Numbered from the stretch's first letter, positions 1-8,689 are shown. The stretch is DNA of 43,448 bases from an uncultured Fibrobacter sp. (GCA_946186895.1 CAMHOW010000015.1:1-43448); one strand, 5' to 3'. Program-made: numbers and translations. The notes: generated by a model not told the origin, from the letters alone.

Positions 1-1401
1 AAATCCGTTGTTGCCCGCCAGATCCTCGACTCTCGCGGCAATCCCTCTCTCGAAGTTGATGTTACCCTCGAAAACGGCGTGAAGGGTCACGCTGCTGTCC
101 CGAGCGGTGCTTCTACCGGCGAACGCGAAGCTTGCGAACTCCGCGACGGCGACAAGAAGACCTACTGCGGCAAGGGCACGCTCACTGCTGTGAAGAACGT
201 GAACACCAAGATCGCCAAGAAGATCATCGGCATGGACCCGGCCAAGCAGACCGAAGTCGACGACGCCATGATCGCTCTCGACGGCAACCGCATGCTCAAG
301 AACACGCTCGGTGCAAACGCTATCCTCGGCGTTTCCATGGCTGTTTGCGTTGCTGCCGCTAAGGACGCTGGCCTTCCGCTCTACCAGTACATCGCCAAGC
401 TCCATGGCACCAAGAAGCTCACGCTCCCGTGCCCGATGTGCAACGTGATCAACGGCGGTGCTCACTCCTCCGCTCCGATCGACTTCCAGGAATTCATGAT
501 CGCCCCGGTTGGCGCCAAGACGTTCTCCAAGGGCCTCCAGATGGTCACCGAAATCTTCCACGCCCTCAAGGCTGTGCTGAAGAAGGGTGGCTTCGATACT
601 GCTGTGGGTGACGAAGGTGGCTTCGCTCCTGGCGTCAGCATCAAGCCGGCCAAGAACAAGTTCGGTTACGAAATCACTGGCGTGATGACTCTCGAAAAGG
701 CTCTCGACGCCCTCAAGACCGCGACCACCAATGCCGGTTACAAGTTCGGCACTGACATCAAGATCGCTCTTGACGTTGCTTCTTCTGAATTCTGCGACAA
801 GAAGATCAAGGACAAGTTCGAAGCTGGTGAAACCTACACCTTCAAGAAGAGCACCAAGAAGACCTACAAGTCTGCTGAAATGGTTAAGATTTACGAAAAG
901 CTCATCGACAAGTACTCCATCTTCTCCATTGAAGACGGTCTTGACGAAGGCGACTGGGCTGGTTGGAAGGTCCTTACCGAAAAGCTCGGTGGCAAGATCA
1001 ACCTCGTGGGTGACGACCTGTTCGTTACCAACCCGACTATCTTCGACGAAGGCATCAAGGCCGGTATCGCGAACGCCATCCTCATCAAGGTGAACCAGGT
1101 CGGTTCTGTGTCCGAAACGCTCAAGGCCATCAAGCGCGCTCAGAACGAAGGCTATGCTCCCATCGTTTCTCACCGCTCTGGCGAAACCGAAGACACCTTC
1201 ATTGCTGACCTCGCCGTCGGTACTGCCGCTGGCCAGATCAAGACCGGTTCTCTCTCCCGTACGGACCGCGTTTGCAAGTACAACCGCTTGCTCCGCATCG
1301 AAGAAGAACTGGGCAAGGCTGCTGTCTATGCCGGTGACCCGCGCAAGGCTTGCAAGGCTCCCGCTAAGAAGGCCGCTTGCAAGAAGTGCTGCAAAAAGTA
1401 A
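1..1401 (+). CDS. eno: Enolase (phosphopyruvate hydratase), 5' end outside window
   Basis: Glycolytic enolase, interconverting 2-phosphoglycerate and phosphoenolpyruvate in the cytosol. The frame is open from base 1, so the start codon and a few residues lie upstream. Visible landmarks, counting from the first codon: the SGASTGE substrate loop near residue 35, GDEGGFAP near 203, the metal-binding SIEDGLDE near 309, the LIKVNQVGS signature near 361 and SHRSGETED near 390. The fold is complete apart from the extreme N-terminus. The last 18 or so residues form a Lys/Ala/Cys-rich tail (four cysteines, ending CKKCCKK) beyond where most bacterial enolases stop. Codon use is strongly biased to C-ending codons, as expected for a highly expressed gene. 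A terminator follows. Confidence 0.97.
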   Translation, partial: KSVVARQILDSRGNPSLEVDVTLENGVKGHAAVPSGASTGEREACELRDGDKKTYCGKGTLTAVKNVNTKIAKKIIGMDPAKQTEVDDAMIALDGNRMLKNTLGANAILGVSMAVCVAAAKDAGLPLYQYIAKLHGTKKLTLPCPMCNVINGGAHSSAPIDFQEFMIAPVGAKTFSKGLQMVTEIFHALKAVLKKGGFDTAVGDEGGFAPGVSIKPAKNKFGYEITGVMTLEKALDALKTATTNAGYKFGTDIKIALDVASSEFCDKKIKDKFEAGETYTFKKSTKKTYKSAEMVKIYEKLIDKYSIFSIEDGLDEGDWAGWKVLTEKLGGKINLVGDDLFVTNPTIFDEGIKAGIANAILIKVNQVGSVSETLKAIKRAQNEGYAPIVSHRSGETEDTFIADLAVGTAAGQIKTGSLSRTDRVCKYNRLLRIEEELGKAAVYAGDPRKACKAPAKKAACKKCCKK

Positions 1402-1432
1402 TTTCTTAAACCAATAGAATTTACTGAAAGAG

Positions 1433-1460
1433 GTCGCTCCACAAGAGCGGCTTCTTTTTT
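1433..1460 (+). terminator. Rho-independent terminator of enolase
   Basis: A 7-bp stem (GTCGCTC paired with GAGCGGC, one G-U pair) with a CACAA loop is followed by TTC and a run of six T. It lies 32 bases after the enolase stop codon. Confidence 0.85.
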
Positions 1461-1462
1461 AT

Positions 1463-1615
1463 TTAGGGAGGGCGGAGCCTTCCCTTGTCGTTATAAGCAC
1501 CGTCAGGTGCCCGCGAAAATAAACCGCAATGTCTAAAGTTTCACAACCGGAGAATAGCGGTTTATTGAGCGTTAGGTAGGTCTTAGGGAGGGCGGAGCCT
1601 TCCCTAGTTGTTATA
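1463..1615. repeat. Pair of 32-33-bp direct repeats, each a hairpin, in the enolase-prmA gap
   Basis: The segment TTAGGGAGGGCGGAGCCTTC plus CCT, a variable base or two and GTTATA occurs at 1463-1494 and again at 1583-1615. Each copy contains a self-complementary core (AGGGAGGG / CCTTCCCT, loop CGGAG). Between the copies are a small hairpin (GCACC-GTCA-GGTGC, 1497-1510) and a perfect 10-bp inverted repeat (AATAAACCGC at 1518-1527, GCGGTTTATT at 1557-1566). No credible reading frame covers the gap 1402-1645. The arrangement could be a small mobile repeat unit or a structured RNA; the sequence alone does not decide. Confidence 0.7.
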
Positions 1616-1645
1616 GGTGGCCTTCTTTTTTTATTTTATAAGAAT

Positions 1646-2488
1646 ATGAAAACGACGGATACATGGTACAAGGCAGAAGGGAATTGCCCTGCTGAGGATT
1701 TTGAACTGGCTAGCTATCTGCTTTTCGAGGCAGGTGTGGCGACTCTTGAAGAGCTGGACCCGAGGGCGGAAGGCCGTACGGATTTTTGTTTCTATACAGG
1801 AGACAAGGCGGAACGTGACCGTATCGTGGCGGAGTTCCCGCAGTACAGCTGGACACTTAGTGAAGAACCTGCCAAGGATTGGGACAAGTGGTGGCGCGAC
1901 CGCGCAGAGCCTGTGCATGTGAGCCCACATCTGTGGGTGCGTCCGCCTTGGGTTGAATTTACGCCTGACGACTCGGAAGCAGTTGTGCTTGAGCTAGAAG
2001 CCAAGACGGCTTTTGGTACAGGTGAGCATGATACCACTAGCAGTTGCGCTGCCTTGATGGAAAACATTGATTTCAAGGGAAAAACCGTGCTGGATATCGG
2101 TACGGGCACGGGCATTTTGGCTATGTATGCAAGGCGCCTAGGAGCGAAGCGTGCGGTGGGAACCGAAATTGACCCGCTAACGATTCCCTGCATTGCCGAA
2201 AATTTTGAGCGGAACGGTTTTGGCGAAAGCGACTGCGTGCTTGGATTTTTGGACGCCTTTGGAGACGACGCCAAGTTCGACGTGATTCTCTGCAATATGA
2301 TCCGGAGCGAGCTGTGGCCCCTGCGGGACGATATCGAGGACCTGCTTGCCAAGGGCGGCGAGCTAGTGATTTCCGGGCAGCTTCTGACCGAAAAGGATTA
2401 TATCCTCAAGTGGTTTGAAGAAGCCGGTTTCACGGTCGTTCAAGAACGCATAAGCACAGAGTGGTGGAGCGTGCTCGCACGCTCCTAA
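1646..2488 (+). CDS. prmA: Ribosomal protein L11 methyltransferase (PrmA family)
   Basis: SAM-dependent methyltransferase, 280 residues, close to the usual PrmA length. The family modifies lysines and the N-terminus of ribosomal protein L11. An N-terminal substrate-recognition domain with a conserved WDKWWRD stretch (about residues 78-84) is followed by a class I Rossmann fold: AFGTGEHDTT near 125, the SAM-binding motif VLDIGTGTGILAM near 148, an acidic residue in GTEID closing strand 2, and LCNMI near 215 in place of the common NIL motif. The start ATG is preceded by T-rich DNA (TTTTTTTATTTTATAAGAAT) with no SD sequence. It is convergent with ygiQ, 14 bases apart, with no terminator between them. 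Confidence 0.92.
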   Translation: MKTTDTWYKAEGNCPAEDFELASYLLFEAGVATLEELDPRAEGRTDFCFYTGDKAERDRIVAEFPQYSWTLSEEPAKDWDKWWRDRAEPVHVSPHLWVRPPWVEFTPDDSEAVVLELEAKTAFGTGEHDTTSSCAALMENIDFKGKTVLDIGTGTGILAMYARRLGAKRAVGTEIDPLTIPCIAENFERNGFGESDCVLGFLDAFGDDAKFDVILCNMIRSELWPLRDDIEDLLAKGGELVISGQLLTEKDYILKWFEEAGFTVVQERISTEWWSVLARS

Positions 2489-2502
2489 ATGAGCCACGTT
2501 TC

Positions 2503-4533
2503 CTATCGCCCGCGGCGCTTGTTTCCCTTGTTGCCGAACTGTGCGGCTCGGCGCTCCTTGCGGGCGGAGTTTTCCCAACGTCCTTTTTCACCTTTCTTTA
2601 TGGGCACGATAGTGCCTACGCGAGCGTCGCGCTTTTGCTGTTCACGCTCTCGGTATTCGGCGTTAGATTCCCGCTCCTTGCTGGGGAAGAATTCCTTGCC
2701 TTCGGCCTTGGCGGAGCGGCTTAGAAGTAGGCGCCCGATTTTGCCCAGCTTGAGTCGTTCTAGCGTGGCGCGGATCTGTGGGCGGTTCTCCGGAATGTAC
2801 CAGAAGAAGAACTGCCGCTGGCTCTTCTTTTGTTCCGGCGTCTTCGCCACATAGAGTGGCTTTCCGTCGGGAGTCATTTCGGAGTAGAACATCTCGGTGG
2901 CAATAGTCATGGGTGTAGGCGTAAAGTCCTGCACCTGTTCCAGCTGGAACCCTAGCTGTTTTGTCTCCAGTGCGAGTTCTGCCATATCGGCTTCGGTACA
3001 GCCCGGATGGCTACTGATAAAGTACGGGATGATTTGTTGCTTTTTGCCGATGCGCTTGCATTCGTCGTCGAAGAATTCCTTGAACTTGTGAAACAGCGTA
3101 AAGCTAGGCTTGCGCATAAGCTTTAGAACTGCATCGCTGGTGTGCTCCGGTGCTACTTTCAGGCGTCCGCTTACGTGGTAGTCGATAAGCTCGCGGGCGT
3201 ATGCTTCATGGTCCTTGCGCAGTTCCTCGTCGTTTGTTTCTTGCAGTAGCATGTCGTAGCGGACACCACTGCCGATGAAAAGATGCTTGACCTTCGGGTG
3301 GTTACGCACTTCTCGGTAAAGTTCTAGAAGTTCGGCATGGTGGGTGTCCATGTTGTCGCAGATTTTGGGTGTGAGGCAACTGGGCCTGGCGCACTTTTGA
3401 CAGCGGCTCTGATCTCGGCCTCGCATGTTGTACATGTTGGCGCTTGGGCCACCCAGATCGGTGATGGTACCGGCGAAGCCGTCCATTTTAGTAATCAGAT
3501 CAACTTCGCGCAAAATACTTTCACGGCTACGGCTGGCGATGAACTTGCCCTGGTGAGCATTGATGGCGCAGAAACTGCACCCGCCAAAACATCCTCTGTG
3601 GGTGTTGATGCTGAACTTGATCATGTCGAAGGCGGGTATGTTGCCGCGCTTCTTGTAACGGGGGTGAGGCTCTCGGGCGTAGGGGTATTCAAAACTCTCG
3701 TCCAGCTCGCCGTATTCCAGCGGAGGGTAGGCGGGGTTGATGACTACGGTCTGTTCCGCTACGTCTTGCAGAATGCGGCGCTGGAACCACTTGTTACATT
3801 CGATATCCACCCTGCGGCAGTTCTCGATTTGGTTCCATTTGTTTGCCAGGCATTCCTCGTAACTGTACAGGCGAAGGTCTTCCCAGTTTTTGTTCTTGGG
3901 AACGTTGCCCTTAGGCGCCAAGTAGGCGGTTTGTGGAATGGAATTCAAACTAGAGAAAGGTACGCCCTTTTTCAGGAGTCGCACAATTTCTTTTAGGGGC
4001 TTTTCGCCCATGCCATAGACAAGGATATCGGCCTGGGTATCGAAAAGAATACTAGGCTTTAATCTGTCACTCCAGTAGTCGTAATGGGTCACGCGGCGCA
4101 GGCTCGATTCCAGCCCGCCAATCAGCAGTGGTACGTCGGGGTAGAGCTTCTTTAAAATTTTGGCGTAGGTGTAGGTGGCGTAATCCGGGCGGAACCCGGC
4201 CTTGTTTCCGGGAGTGAAGGCGTCATCGCTCCGCAATCTTTTTGCGGCGGTGTAGTGGTTCACCATGCTATCCATGCCGCTGCTGATGGCAAAGAACATC
4301 CTGGGTTTGCCCAATTTTTTGAAATCGCGAAGGTCATCGCGCCAGTTGGGTTGGGGGAGTATGGCCACCCGCAATCCCTCGTGCTCGAAAAGCCTGCCCA
4401 CCACGGCGTGCCCGAAACAGGGGTGGTCTACGTAGGCGTCGGCACTCACGATAATCACGTCTACATAGTCCCAGCCGAGTTCGTCTAGGTCTTCTTTGCA
4501 GATGGGTAAAAATCGCGGGTCGTAATGGGCCAT
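2503..4533 (-). CDS. ygiQ: YgiQ-family radical SAM protein
   Basis: Large (676-residue) radical SAM protein of the YgiQ/UPF0313 family, whose reaction is unknown. The N-terminus carries the family hallmark FLP...DELGWDYVDVIIV followed by DAYVDHPCFG. The iron-sulfur motif C-x3-C-x2-C is in RGCFGGCSFCAINAHQG, near residue 315, and ligates the 4Fe-4S cluster that cleaves SAM. A second cysteine group, CQKCARPSCLTPKIC, follows near residue 380. The last 80 residues are highly basic and probably disordered. The gene follows uvrC on the same strand after an 82-base gap that holds a short tandem repeat. Function beyond radical chemistry cannot be stated. Confidence 0.93.
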   Translation of the reverse strand: MAHYDPRFLPICKEDLDELGWDYVDVIIVSADAYVDHPCFGHAVVGRLFEHEGLRVAILPQPNWRDDLRDFKKLGKPRMFFAISSGMDSMVNHYTAAKRLRSDDAFTPGNKAGFRPDYATYTYAKILKKLYPDVPLLIGGLESSLRRVTHYDYWSDRLKPSILFDTQADILVYGMGEKPLKEIVRLLKKGVPFSSLNSIPQTAYLAPKGNVPKNKNWEDLRLYSYEECLANKWNQIENCRRVDIECNKWFQRRILQDVAEQTVVINPAYPPLEYGELDESFEYPYAREPHPRYKKRGNIPAFDMIKFSINTHRGCFGGCSFCAINAHQGKFIASRSRESILREVDLITKMDGFAGTITDLGGPSANMYNMRGRDQSRCQKCARPSCLTPKICDNMDTHHAELLELYREVRNHPKVKHLFIGSGVRYDMLLQETNDEELRKDHEAYARELIDYHVSGRLKVAPEHTSDAVLKLMRKPSFTLFHKFKEFFDDECKRIGKKQQIIPYFISSHPGCTEADMAELALETKQLGFQLEQVQDFTPTPMTIATEMFYSEMTPDGKPLYVAKTPEQKKSQRQFFFWYIPENRPQIRATLERLKLGKIGRLLLSRSAKAEGKEFFPSKERESNAEYREREQQKRDARVGTIVPIKKGEKGRWENSARKERRAAQFGNKGNKRRGR

Positions 4534-4564
4534 GGAAGCAATTTAGAAAAGAAAGTATGAAATA

Positions 4565-4592
4565 ATTCGGAGTTCGGAATTCGGAGTTCGGA
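4565..4592. repeat. Two 14-bp tandem repeats beside the uvrC stop
   Basis: ATTCGGAGTTCGGA occurs twice head to tail (4565-4578, 4579-4592). A related low-complexity run rich in CCTAATTCCTACTTCC lies at 4614-4638 and overlaps the uvrC stop. Together they fill most of the gap between uvrC and ygiQ. Confidence 0.75.
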
Positions 4593-4615
4593 ATTGCTTA
4601 TCTAGAATAAAAATC

Positions 4616-6472
4616 CTAATTCCTACTTCCTAATTCATAATTAGCTAAATACTTTATAACATTTTCCCTCACCTTGTTTCCGCGGACCTTGCCTAACAAA
4701 AGTTCTATGTCTTCGATGGGGGCTGCCATGAAAGCTTCGGCGCTCTTGAAGCGGCTCAGAATCTTGACGCGTGTCTCGTGGCCCACGCCAGGCATCTTCA
4801 GCCATTCCACTTCAAGGTCTTTTTTACGCTTGCTCCGCTGGTAGGTGATGGCGAAACGGTGGGCTTCGTCTCTGGCGTTCTGCAAAAGCTTTAGCGCTGG
4901 GCTTGTGCGGTGCAGTACGATGGATTTTCTGTCGTCGGGGAATACGATTTCTTCTAGGCGTTTGGCAAGGCCTATAAGCGGTAGGTCTTGGTCGTGGCCA
5001 AGCTCTTTCAGAATCTGCATGGTGGCATCCACCTGGCCCTTGCCGCCGTCGCATACCCACAGGTCGGGCATAGGGATTCCCTCGTCTTCTAGCCTACGGA
5101 TACGGCGGGTCATGACTTCTCGCATGCTGGCGAAGTCGTCTACGCCTTCGACGGTCTTGATGATGAACTTGCGGTAGTTGGCCTTGTCGGGCTTGCCGTT
5201 CTTGAAGGCGACTAGACTTGCTACGGTGTTGGTTCCCGAGAGGTGGGAAATGTCTACGCATTCGATGCGGAAGGGAGTCTTCTTTAGGCCGAGGACTTTT
5301 TGGAGTTCAAAGACGCTCTGGTCGATTTCGCTGTACTTCTGGACTTCGGCCCGCATCTCCACAAGGATCATGTCGGCATTGGCAGCGGCAAGCTTTAAGA
5401 AGCCCACCTTTTCTCCGCGCTGTGGGTTTGTGAATTTTACCTTTCGCCCGGCCTTGCTGGAAAGTGCGTCTGCCAGCAGTTCCGCATCTTCGGGCAGAGC
5501 GATGTCGGTGACAATCTCAGCGGGAATCAGGGGAGCGTCCATATACCAGGGCAGAAGCATCTGGCGTAAAATTTCGGTCTCGTCGTCTTCCAGCTTGCAT
5601 TCCAGCTTGTAGTGCCTGCGGCCCATGAGTACGCCTGCCCGGTATTCTAGAATGACCGCCGCCGCCATGGAACCGTTCCGTCGTAGGGTCAAGATATCCA
5701 GGGAAAGCCTGGGGTCGCTGGTGTCTGTCTTCTGGTGGACTCCCGTGGCCTGCAGCGCCTGGATGGAGTCCCGTTTCTTGCCCGCCGTCTCGAAATCCAG
5801 GTTCTTGCTGGCCTCTTCCATTTCCCGCTGCCAGGTTTCTAGCAGGTCGTCCCGTTTGCCCTCTAGCAGGAGCCTTGCCTGCTCCACTTTCTCGTGGTAG
5901 GCTTCTTCTGAAATAAGCCCTGCGCAGGGGGCGTCGCAGCGGCCGATATGGTAGTTCAGGCAGGGCCGCTGCGGCTTTGCGAGAGGCAGCTTCAGCTTGC
6001 ATTCCCGAATATGAAAAAGTCTCGCTGCTAGGTCCGTGAGCTGGTCTATCATGCGGGACCCCATGAAGGGGCCGTAATACTGGTTGTCATCCTTGTGGAC
6101 GGAACGGGTCAGGAACAGTCTGGGGAAGGGCTCCTTTACCGAGAAGGCCAGGTAGGGAAAGTGCTTGTCGTCTTTCAGCAGCACATTGTACTTGGGGGTG
6201 TGCTTGCGGATGAGGTTGGCCTCTAGAATCAGGGCCTCTTCCTCGCTTTCGGTAATAATCCACTCGATATCCCGGATAAAGGGGAGCATCAGGGTGGCCG
6301 CCCGGTGGCCCGTGTGGTCGGACCCGTCAAAATAGCTCCGGACCCGGTTCTTGAGCACCTTGGCCTTGCCGATGTAGATAATCTTCCCCTGGGCGTTCTT
6401 CATGATGTAGACGCCGGGGAGGGCGGGCAGTTCCGCCAGCCTACGCTCGATATGTTCGCCGAATTGGAGCAT
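4616..6472 (-). CDS. uvrC: Excinuclease ABC subunit C
   Basis: UvrC makes the 3' and 5' incisions around DNA damage in nucleotide excision repair with UvrA and UvrB. Its 618 residues match the family length. Domains in order: GIY-YIG nuclease (GVYIMKN...IIYIGKAK, about residues 19-38), a cysteine group (CKLKL...CLNYHIGRCDAPC, about 158-182), the UVR helical hairpin that binds UvrB (about 208-240), the RNase H-like second nuclease starting ECVDISHLSGTN (about 398), and C-terminal helix-hairpin-helix motifs (MPGVGHETRVKIL, near 560). The last residues, NYELGSRN, are encoded by a low-complexity repeat that runs on past the stop codon. It is divergent from the coiled-coil gene at 6584. Confidence 0.97.
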   Translation of the reverse strand: MLQFGEHIERRLAELPALPGVYIMKNAQGKIIYIGKAKVLKNRVRSYFDGSDHTGHRAATLMLPFIRDIEWIITESEEEALILEANLIRKHTPKYNVLLKDDKHFPYLAFSVKEPFPRLFLTRSVHKDDNQYYGPFMGSRMIDQLTDLAARLFHIRECKLKLPLAKPQRPCLNYHIGRCDAPCAGLISEEAYHEKVEQARLLLEGKRDDLLETWQREMEEASKNLDFETAGKKRDSIQALQATGVHQKTDTSDPRLSLDILTLRRNGSMAAAVILEYRAGVLMGRRHYKLECKLEDDETEILRQMLLPWYMDAPLIPAEIVTDIALPEDAELLADALSSKAGRKVKFTNPQRGEKVGFLKLAAANADMILVEMRAEVQKYSEIDQSVFELQKVLGLKKTPFRIECVDISHLSGTNTVASLVAFKNGKPDKANYRKFIIKTVEGVDDFASMREVMTRRIRRLEDEGIPMPDLWVCDGGKGQVDATMQILKELGHDQDLPLIGLAKRLEEIVFPDDRKSIVLHRTSPALKLLQNARDEAHRFAITYQRSKRKKDLEVEWLKMPGVGHETRVKILSRFKSAEAFMAAPIEDIELLLGKVRGNKVRENVIKYLANYELGSRN

Positions 6473-6517
6473 TGCTCCGAAAATAGCAATTCCCCCCGAA
6501 GAATAATATTTTTTTTC

Positions 6518-6547
6518 TTGTCGTTTTTTACATTTTTTATATATCTT
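6518..6547 (+). promoter_or_regulatory. Possible promoter of the zapB-like/zapA operon
   Basis: TTGTCG at 6518-6523 and TATCTT at 6542-6547, 18 bases apart, lie in a T-rich stretch between uvrC and the coiled-coil gene. A small hairpin (GGGGA-TG-TCCCC, 6554-6565) follows in the leader. The match is only moderate. Confidence 0.4.
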
Positions 6548-6583
6548 ATGGAGGGGGATGTCCCCGGGATTTACGGAGAAAAA

Positions 6584-7837
6584 ATGAACCTGGAAAATCT
6601 GAACGTTCTTTCACAAAAGGTAGACGGCGTTCTGGCCACGGTAAGGGGCCTGCGCCAAGAAGTCTCAAGCTTAAAGTTGCAGCTGGCTGAAGCCCAGGCC
6701 GGCTTGCAAGACAGGGATTCCCTGCTCCAAACGGCCAACGCGAGCCTGGCCGAGTGCAAGGCCGCTCTCGACGTGAGGGCGAACCAGGCGGCTGTCCAGG
6801 CCGACGCCCTGAACAAGAAAGAAATGGCGCTCCAGGAAATGACCCAGAAACTGGAAGAGGCTAAGTCCGAATTGGCCACCCAGGAACAGAAGTTCGCCAC
6901 CCAGACAAACATGCTTTCCCAGAAGGAAACAGTCCTTGCAGGGAAAGAGGCGGAGCTGGCCGAAAAGATTGCCCTTCTGGCCCAGAAAAACGAGGAACTG
7001 GAAGCAAAGAACCGTGAGCTTGCCGCTAAGGACGAGCAGGTGAACGAGCGGGACATGTCCTTGAACCAGAAGGACGTGATGCTTGCCGACAAGACGACTC
7101 TGCTTGCTCAGAAGGACGAAGAACTTGCCGAACTGACGCAGGAACTTGCCGAAAAGAATACTGCTCTCGCTGACAAAGATGTTGACCTTGCCAAGAAGAC
7201 CGAAGAACTGGCACAGAAGACAGCTGAGCTTGCCCAGAAAGACGAGACCATCCAGAACCAGGCGGGTGAGATTGCTGAAATCCAGGACAAGTTCAAGCAG
7301 CTTTTGGCCACTATCGAGAAAGAGCTGGGCTCCGAATTCCCGGTAGATGAGTTTATCGCTCCTTCTGCTACCATCGCTACAGCCACCGTAGATTCCGAAC
7401 CGGCCGCTGCTCCTGCCGAAGAACCGGCTGCCCCGAACCCCTTTGCAGATGATGTGTTCCAGAGTCCGGCTGCCCCTGCCGAAGAGCCTGTGCAGGAACA
7501 GTTTGAAGAACCCGCTCCTCAGGCTGCAGAATGGTCGCCGGATCCGTTATTACAAGACGATACCTTTGATACTCCTGCCGCAGAATCTACTGCAGAGGCT
7601 GTTGAAGAACCTGCTCCTGCTGAGGAATCGGTTTTTGAAGAGCCTGCTCTGGAAGAACCCGCTCCCGAAGAAAAGAAGGATGAATTTGTGGAGGACCCGA
7701 GTCTTGGACCTATCGTAGACATGACTATGTCCAGGGACGATGAAGAGGACGAACTCCCCGAAATTCACGCGGCCAATGAGAAGGACAATGATCTGTTCGC
7801 GAGTCGGGAGGGCTCGCAAGGAAATTTTTTCGGCTAA
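6584..7837 (+). CDS. ZapB-like coiled-coil protein with acidic tail
   Basis: A 417-residue cytosolic protein. The ATG at 6584 is chosen because ACGGAGAA lies just upstream; the frame is open further back, but that stretch overlaps uvrC on the other strand. The first 35 residues (LENLNVLSQKVDGVLATV...) resemble the short cell-division coiled coil ZapB. They run into about 240 residues of nearly uninterrupted coiled coil built from repeats such as ELAQKTAELAQKDE. From about residue 265 the chain is Pro/Ala/Glu-rich and acidic, with no predicted fold. It lies 43 bases before zapA on the same strand, and ZapA and ZapB act together on the FtsZ ring in proteobacteria. The division role is inferred from the N-terminus and the neighbour; the length is far beyond true ZapB (about 80 residues). 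Confidence 0.8.
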   Translation: MNLENLNVLSQKVDGVLATVRGLRQEVSSLKLQLAEAQAGLQDRDSLLQTANASLAECKAALDVRANQAAVQADALNKKEMALQEMTQKLEEAKSELATQEQKFATQTNMLSQKETVLAGKEAELAEKIALLAQKNEELEAKNRELAAKDEQVNERDMSLNQKDVMLADKTTLLAQKDEELAELTQELAEKNTALADKDVDLAKKTEELAQKTAELAQKDETIQNQAGEIAEIQDKFKQLLATIEKELGSEFPVDEFIAPSATIATATVDSEPAAAPAEEPAAPNPFADDVFQSPAAPAEEPVQEQFEEPAPQAAEWSPDPLLQDDTFDTPAAESTAEAVEEPAPAEESVFEEPALEEPAPEEKKDEFVEDPSLGPIVDMTMSRDDEEDELPEIHAANEKDNDLFASREGSQGNFFG

Positions 7838-7880
7838 AATGGCTGATGGACGATGATCCATTCGGCGTAGGAATGCGATA

Positions 7881-8198
7881 ATGGCAGATTTGAATACACA
7901 CAGACCGGTAAGCGTAACGGTAGCTAAGGAAAAGCTGCAGATCCGTACGGACCTTTCCGACAGCGACCTGCAAGAAGTCCTCAGCTATATTGATGAACGT
8001 TTTGACAGTTACAGTAAGTACAACCTGGAAGCGAGCAAGCGTCTAGCTCTTCTGGCCCTAGATTTGGGGCAGCAGCTTTTCGATGCCCGCAAGATGCTCC
8101 GGCATGCCAAGGTCCAGATGGACCAGATGGACCAGCGGCTCAAGGAACTGTCGTCCCTTTTGGACGAAGGGCAGGATTCTCCGGAGGCCTGGAAGTAG
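7881..8198 (+). CDS. zapA: Cell division protein ZapA
   Basis: A 105-residue ZapA-family protein. ZapA binds and bundles FtsZ filaments at mid-cell. The N-terminal part (VSVTVAKEKLQIRTDLSD) forms the small alpha/beta head, followed by the conserved helix VLSYIDERFDSY and a long C-terminal coiled coil (about residues 45-98) that drives dimer and tetramer formation. TAGGA lies 7 bases before the ATG. It is downstream of the ZapB-like gene and just upstream of a 6S-like RNA gene, an order known for zapA-ssrS in many proteobacteria. Confidence 0.88.
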   Translation: MADLNTHRPVSVTVAKEKLQIRTDLSDSDLQEVLSYIDERFDSYSKYNLEASKRLALLALDLGQQLFDARKMLRHAKVQMDQMDQRLKELSSLLDEGQDSPEAWK

Positions 8199-8254
8199 TC
8201 AAACCCTCGTTTTTTGCCAAATTTCGAGCCTTTCGAAGATATTAAAAAAAACAC

Positions 8255-8283
8255 TTGTTTTTAACGTTGTAGAAAGGTATATT
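8255..8283 (+). promoter_or_regulatory. Sigma-70-type promoter of the 6S-like RNA
   Basis: TTGTTT at 8255-8260 and TATATT at 8278-8283 are separated by exactly 17 bases. Transcription would begin near 8290, at the base of the closing stem of the RNA below. Confidence 0.75.
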
Positions 8284-8289
8284 AGGGAC

Positions 8290-8456
8290 ATAGGCATCCC
8301 ACGGATTAACGCCCGATCTAACAAGATTATAAAAGCTCGTGGCTCTTGAGATTCAGTTTAGGCGCGCTTCGACGCGAAAAACAAAACCCCAAGGCACTGC
8401 TATCATTTCAAGATGAGTAGCTTCGAGTGTTCCACCGTGAGGGATGCCCTTTTTTT
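8290..8456 (+). ncRNA. ssrS: Probable 6S RNA
   Basis: A non-coding stretch of about 167 bases with its own promoter. Its ends pair: GGCATCCC (8293-8300) with GGGATGCC (8441-8448), extended by ACGG/CCGT across a small bulge, and a run of seven T follows, so the closing stem doubles as terminator. Inside are an apical hairpin (GTTT..CGCG-CTTCGA-CGCG..AAAC, about 8355-8383) and a 3'-side hairpin (GCTATCAT / ATGA-G-TAGC, about 8398-8421), with a large unpaired region between. Length, rod shape with central bubble, 3'-side hairpin and position right after zapA all fit 6S RNA, which sequesters RNA polymerase holoenzyme. Sequence identity to known 6S RNAs was not tested. Confidence 0.62.
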
Positions 8457-8467
8457 ATACTAAAAAC

Positions 8468-8650
8468 ATGTCATACGGTATTCTTTTTCTCGGCATATTT
8501 TGGGGATTCTTCTTCTTTGTCCTTTCCATAGGGCGTAGAAAGGCTTCCCGTGAAGAAATGAAAAAGACCCTGAAAAGGCGCCTCATTATCAGTTTTGCCC
8601 TTTTGTTCGCTATACTCCTGTTCCTGTTTATTGCTCGGCCGGGAATGTAG
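8468..8650 (+). CDS. Small two-helix membrane protein
   Basis: A 60-residue frame starting MSYGILFLGIFWG. It has two hydrophobic segments (about residues 3-20 and 38-55) separated by a basic loop (RRKASREEMKKTLKRR), which would make a hairpin membrane protein with the loop in the cytosol. An upstream in-frame ATG at 8444 lies inside the terminator of the 6S-like RNA, so 8468 is preferred. No SD sequence is visible. Function unknown. The clean membrane-protein composition argues for a real gene, but the evidence is limited to that. Confidence 0.5.
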   Translation: MSYGILFLGIFWGFFFFVLSIGRRKASREEMKKTLKRRLIISFALLFAILLFLFIARPGM

Positions 8651-8689
8651 CCTTTGCAGCGGTCCGTTCCGCTTTTCTAGATTTGACGT

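Noticed and set aside
6305..6583. An upstream start at 6305 for the ZapB-like protein
   Set aside because: The extension lies opposite the uvrC N-terminus and includes a T-rich leader; ACGGAGAA supports 6584.
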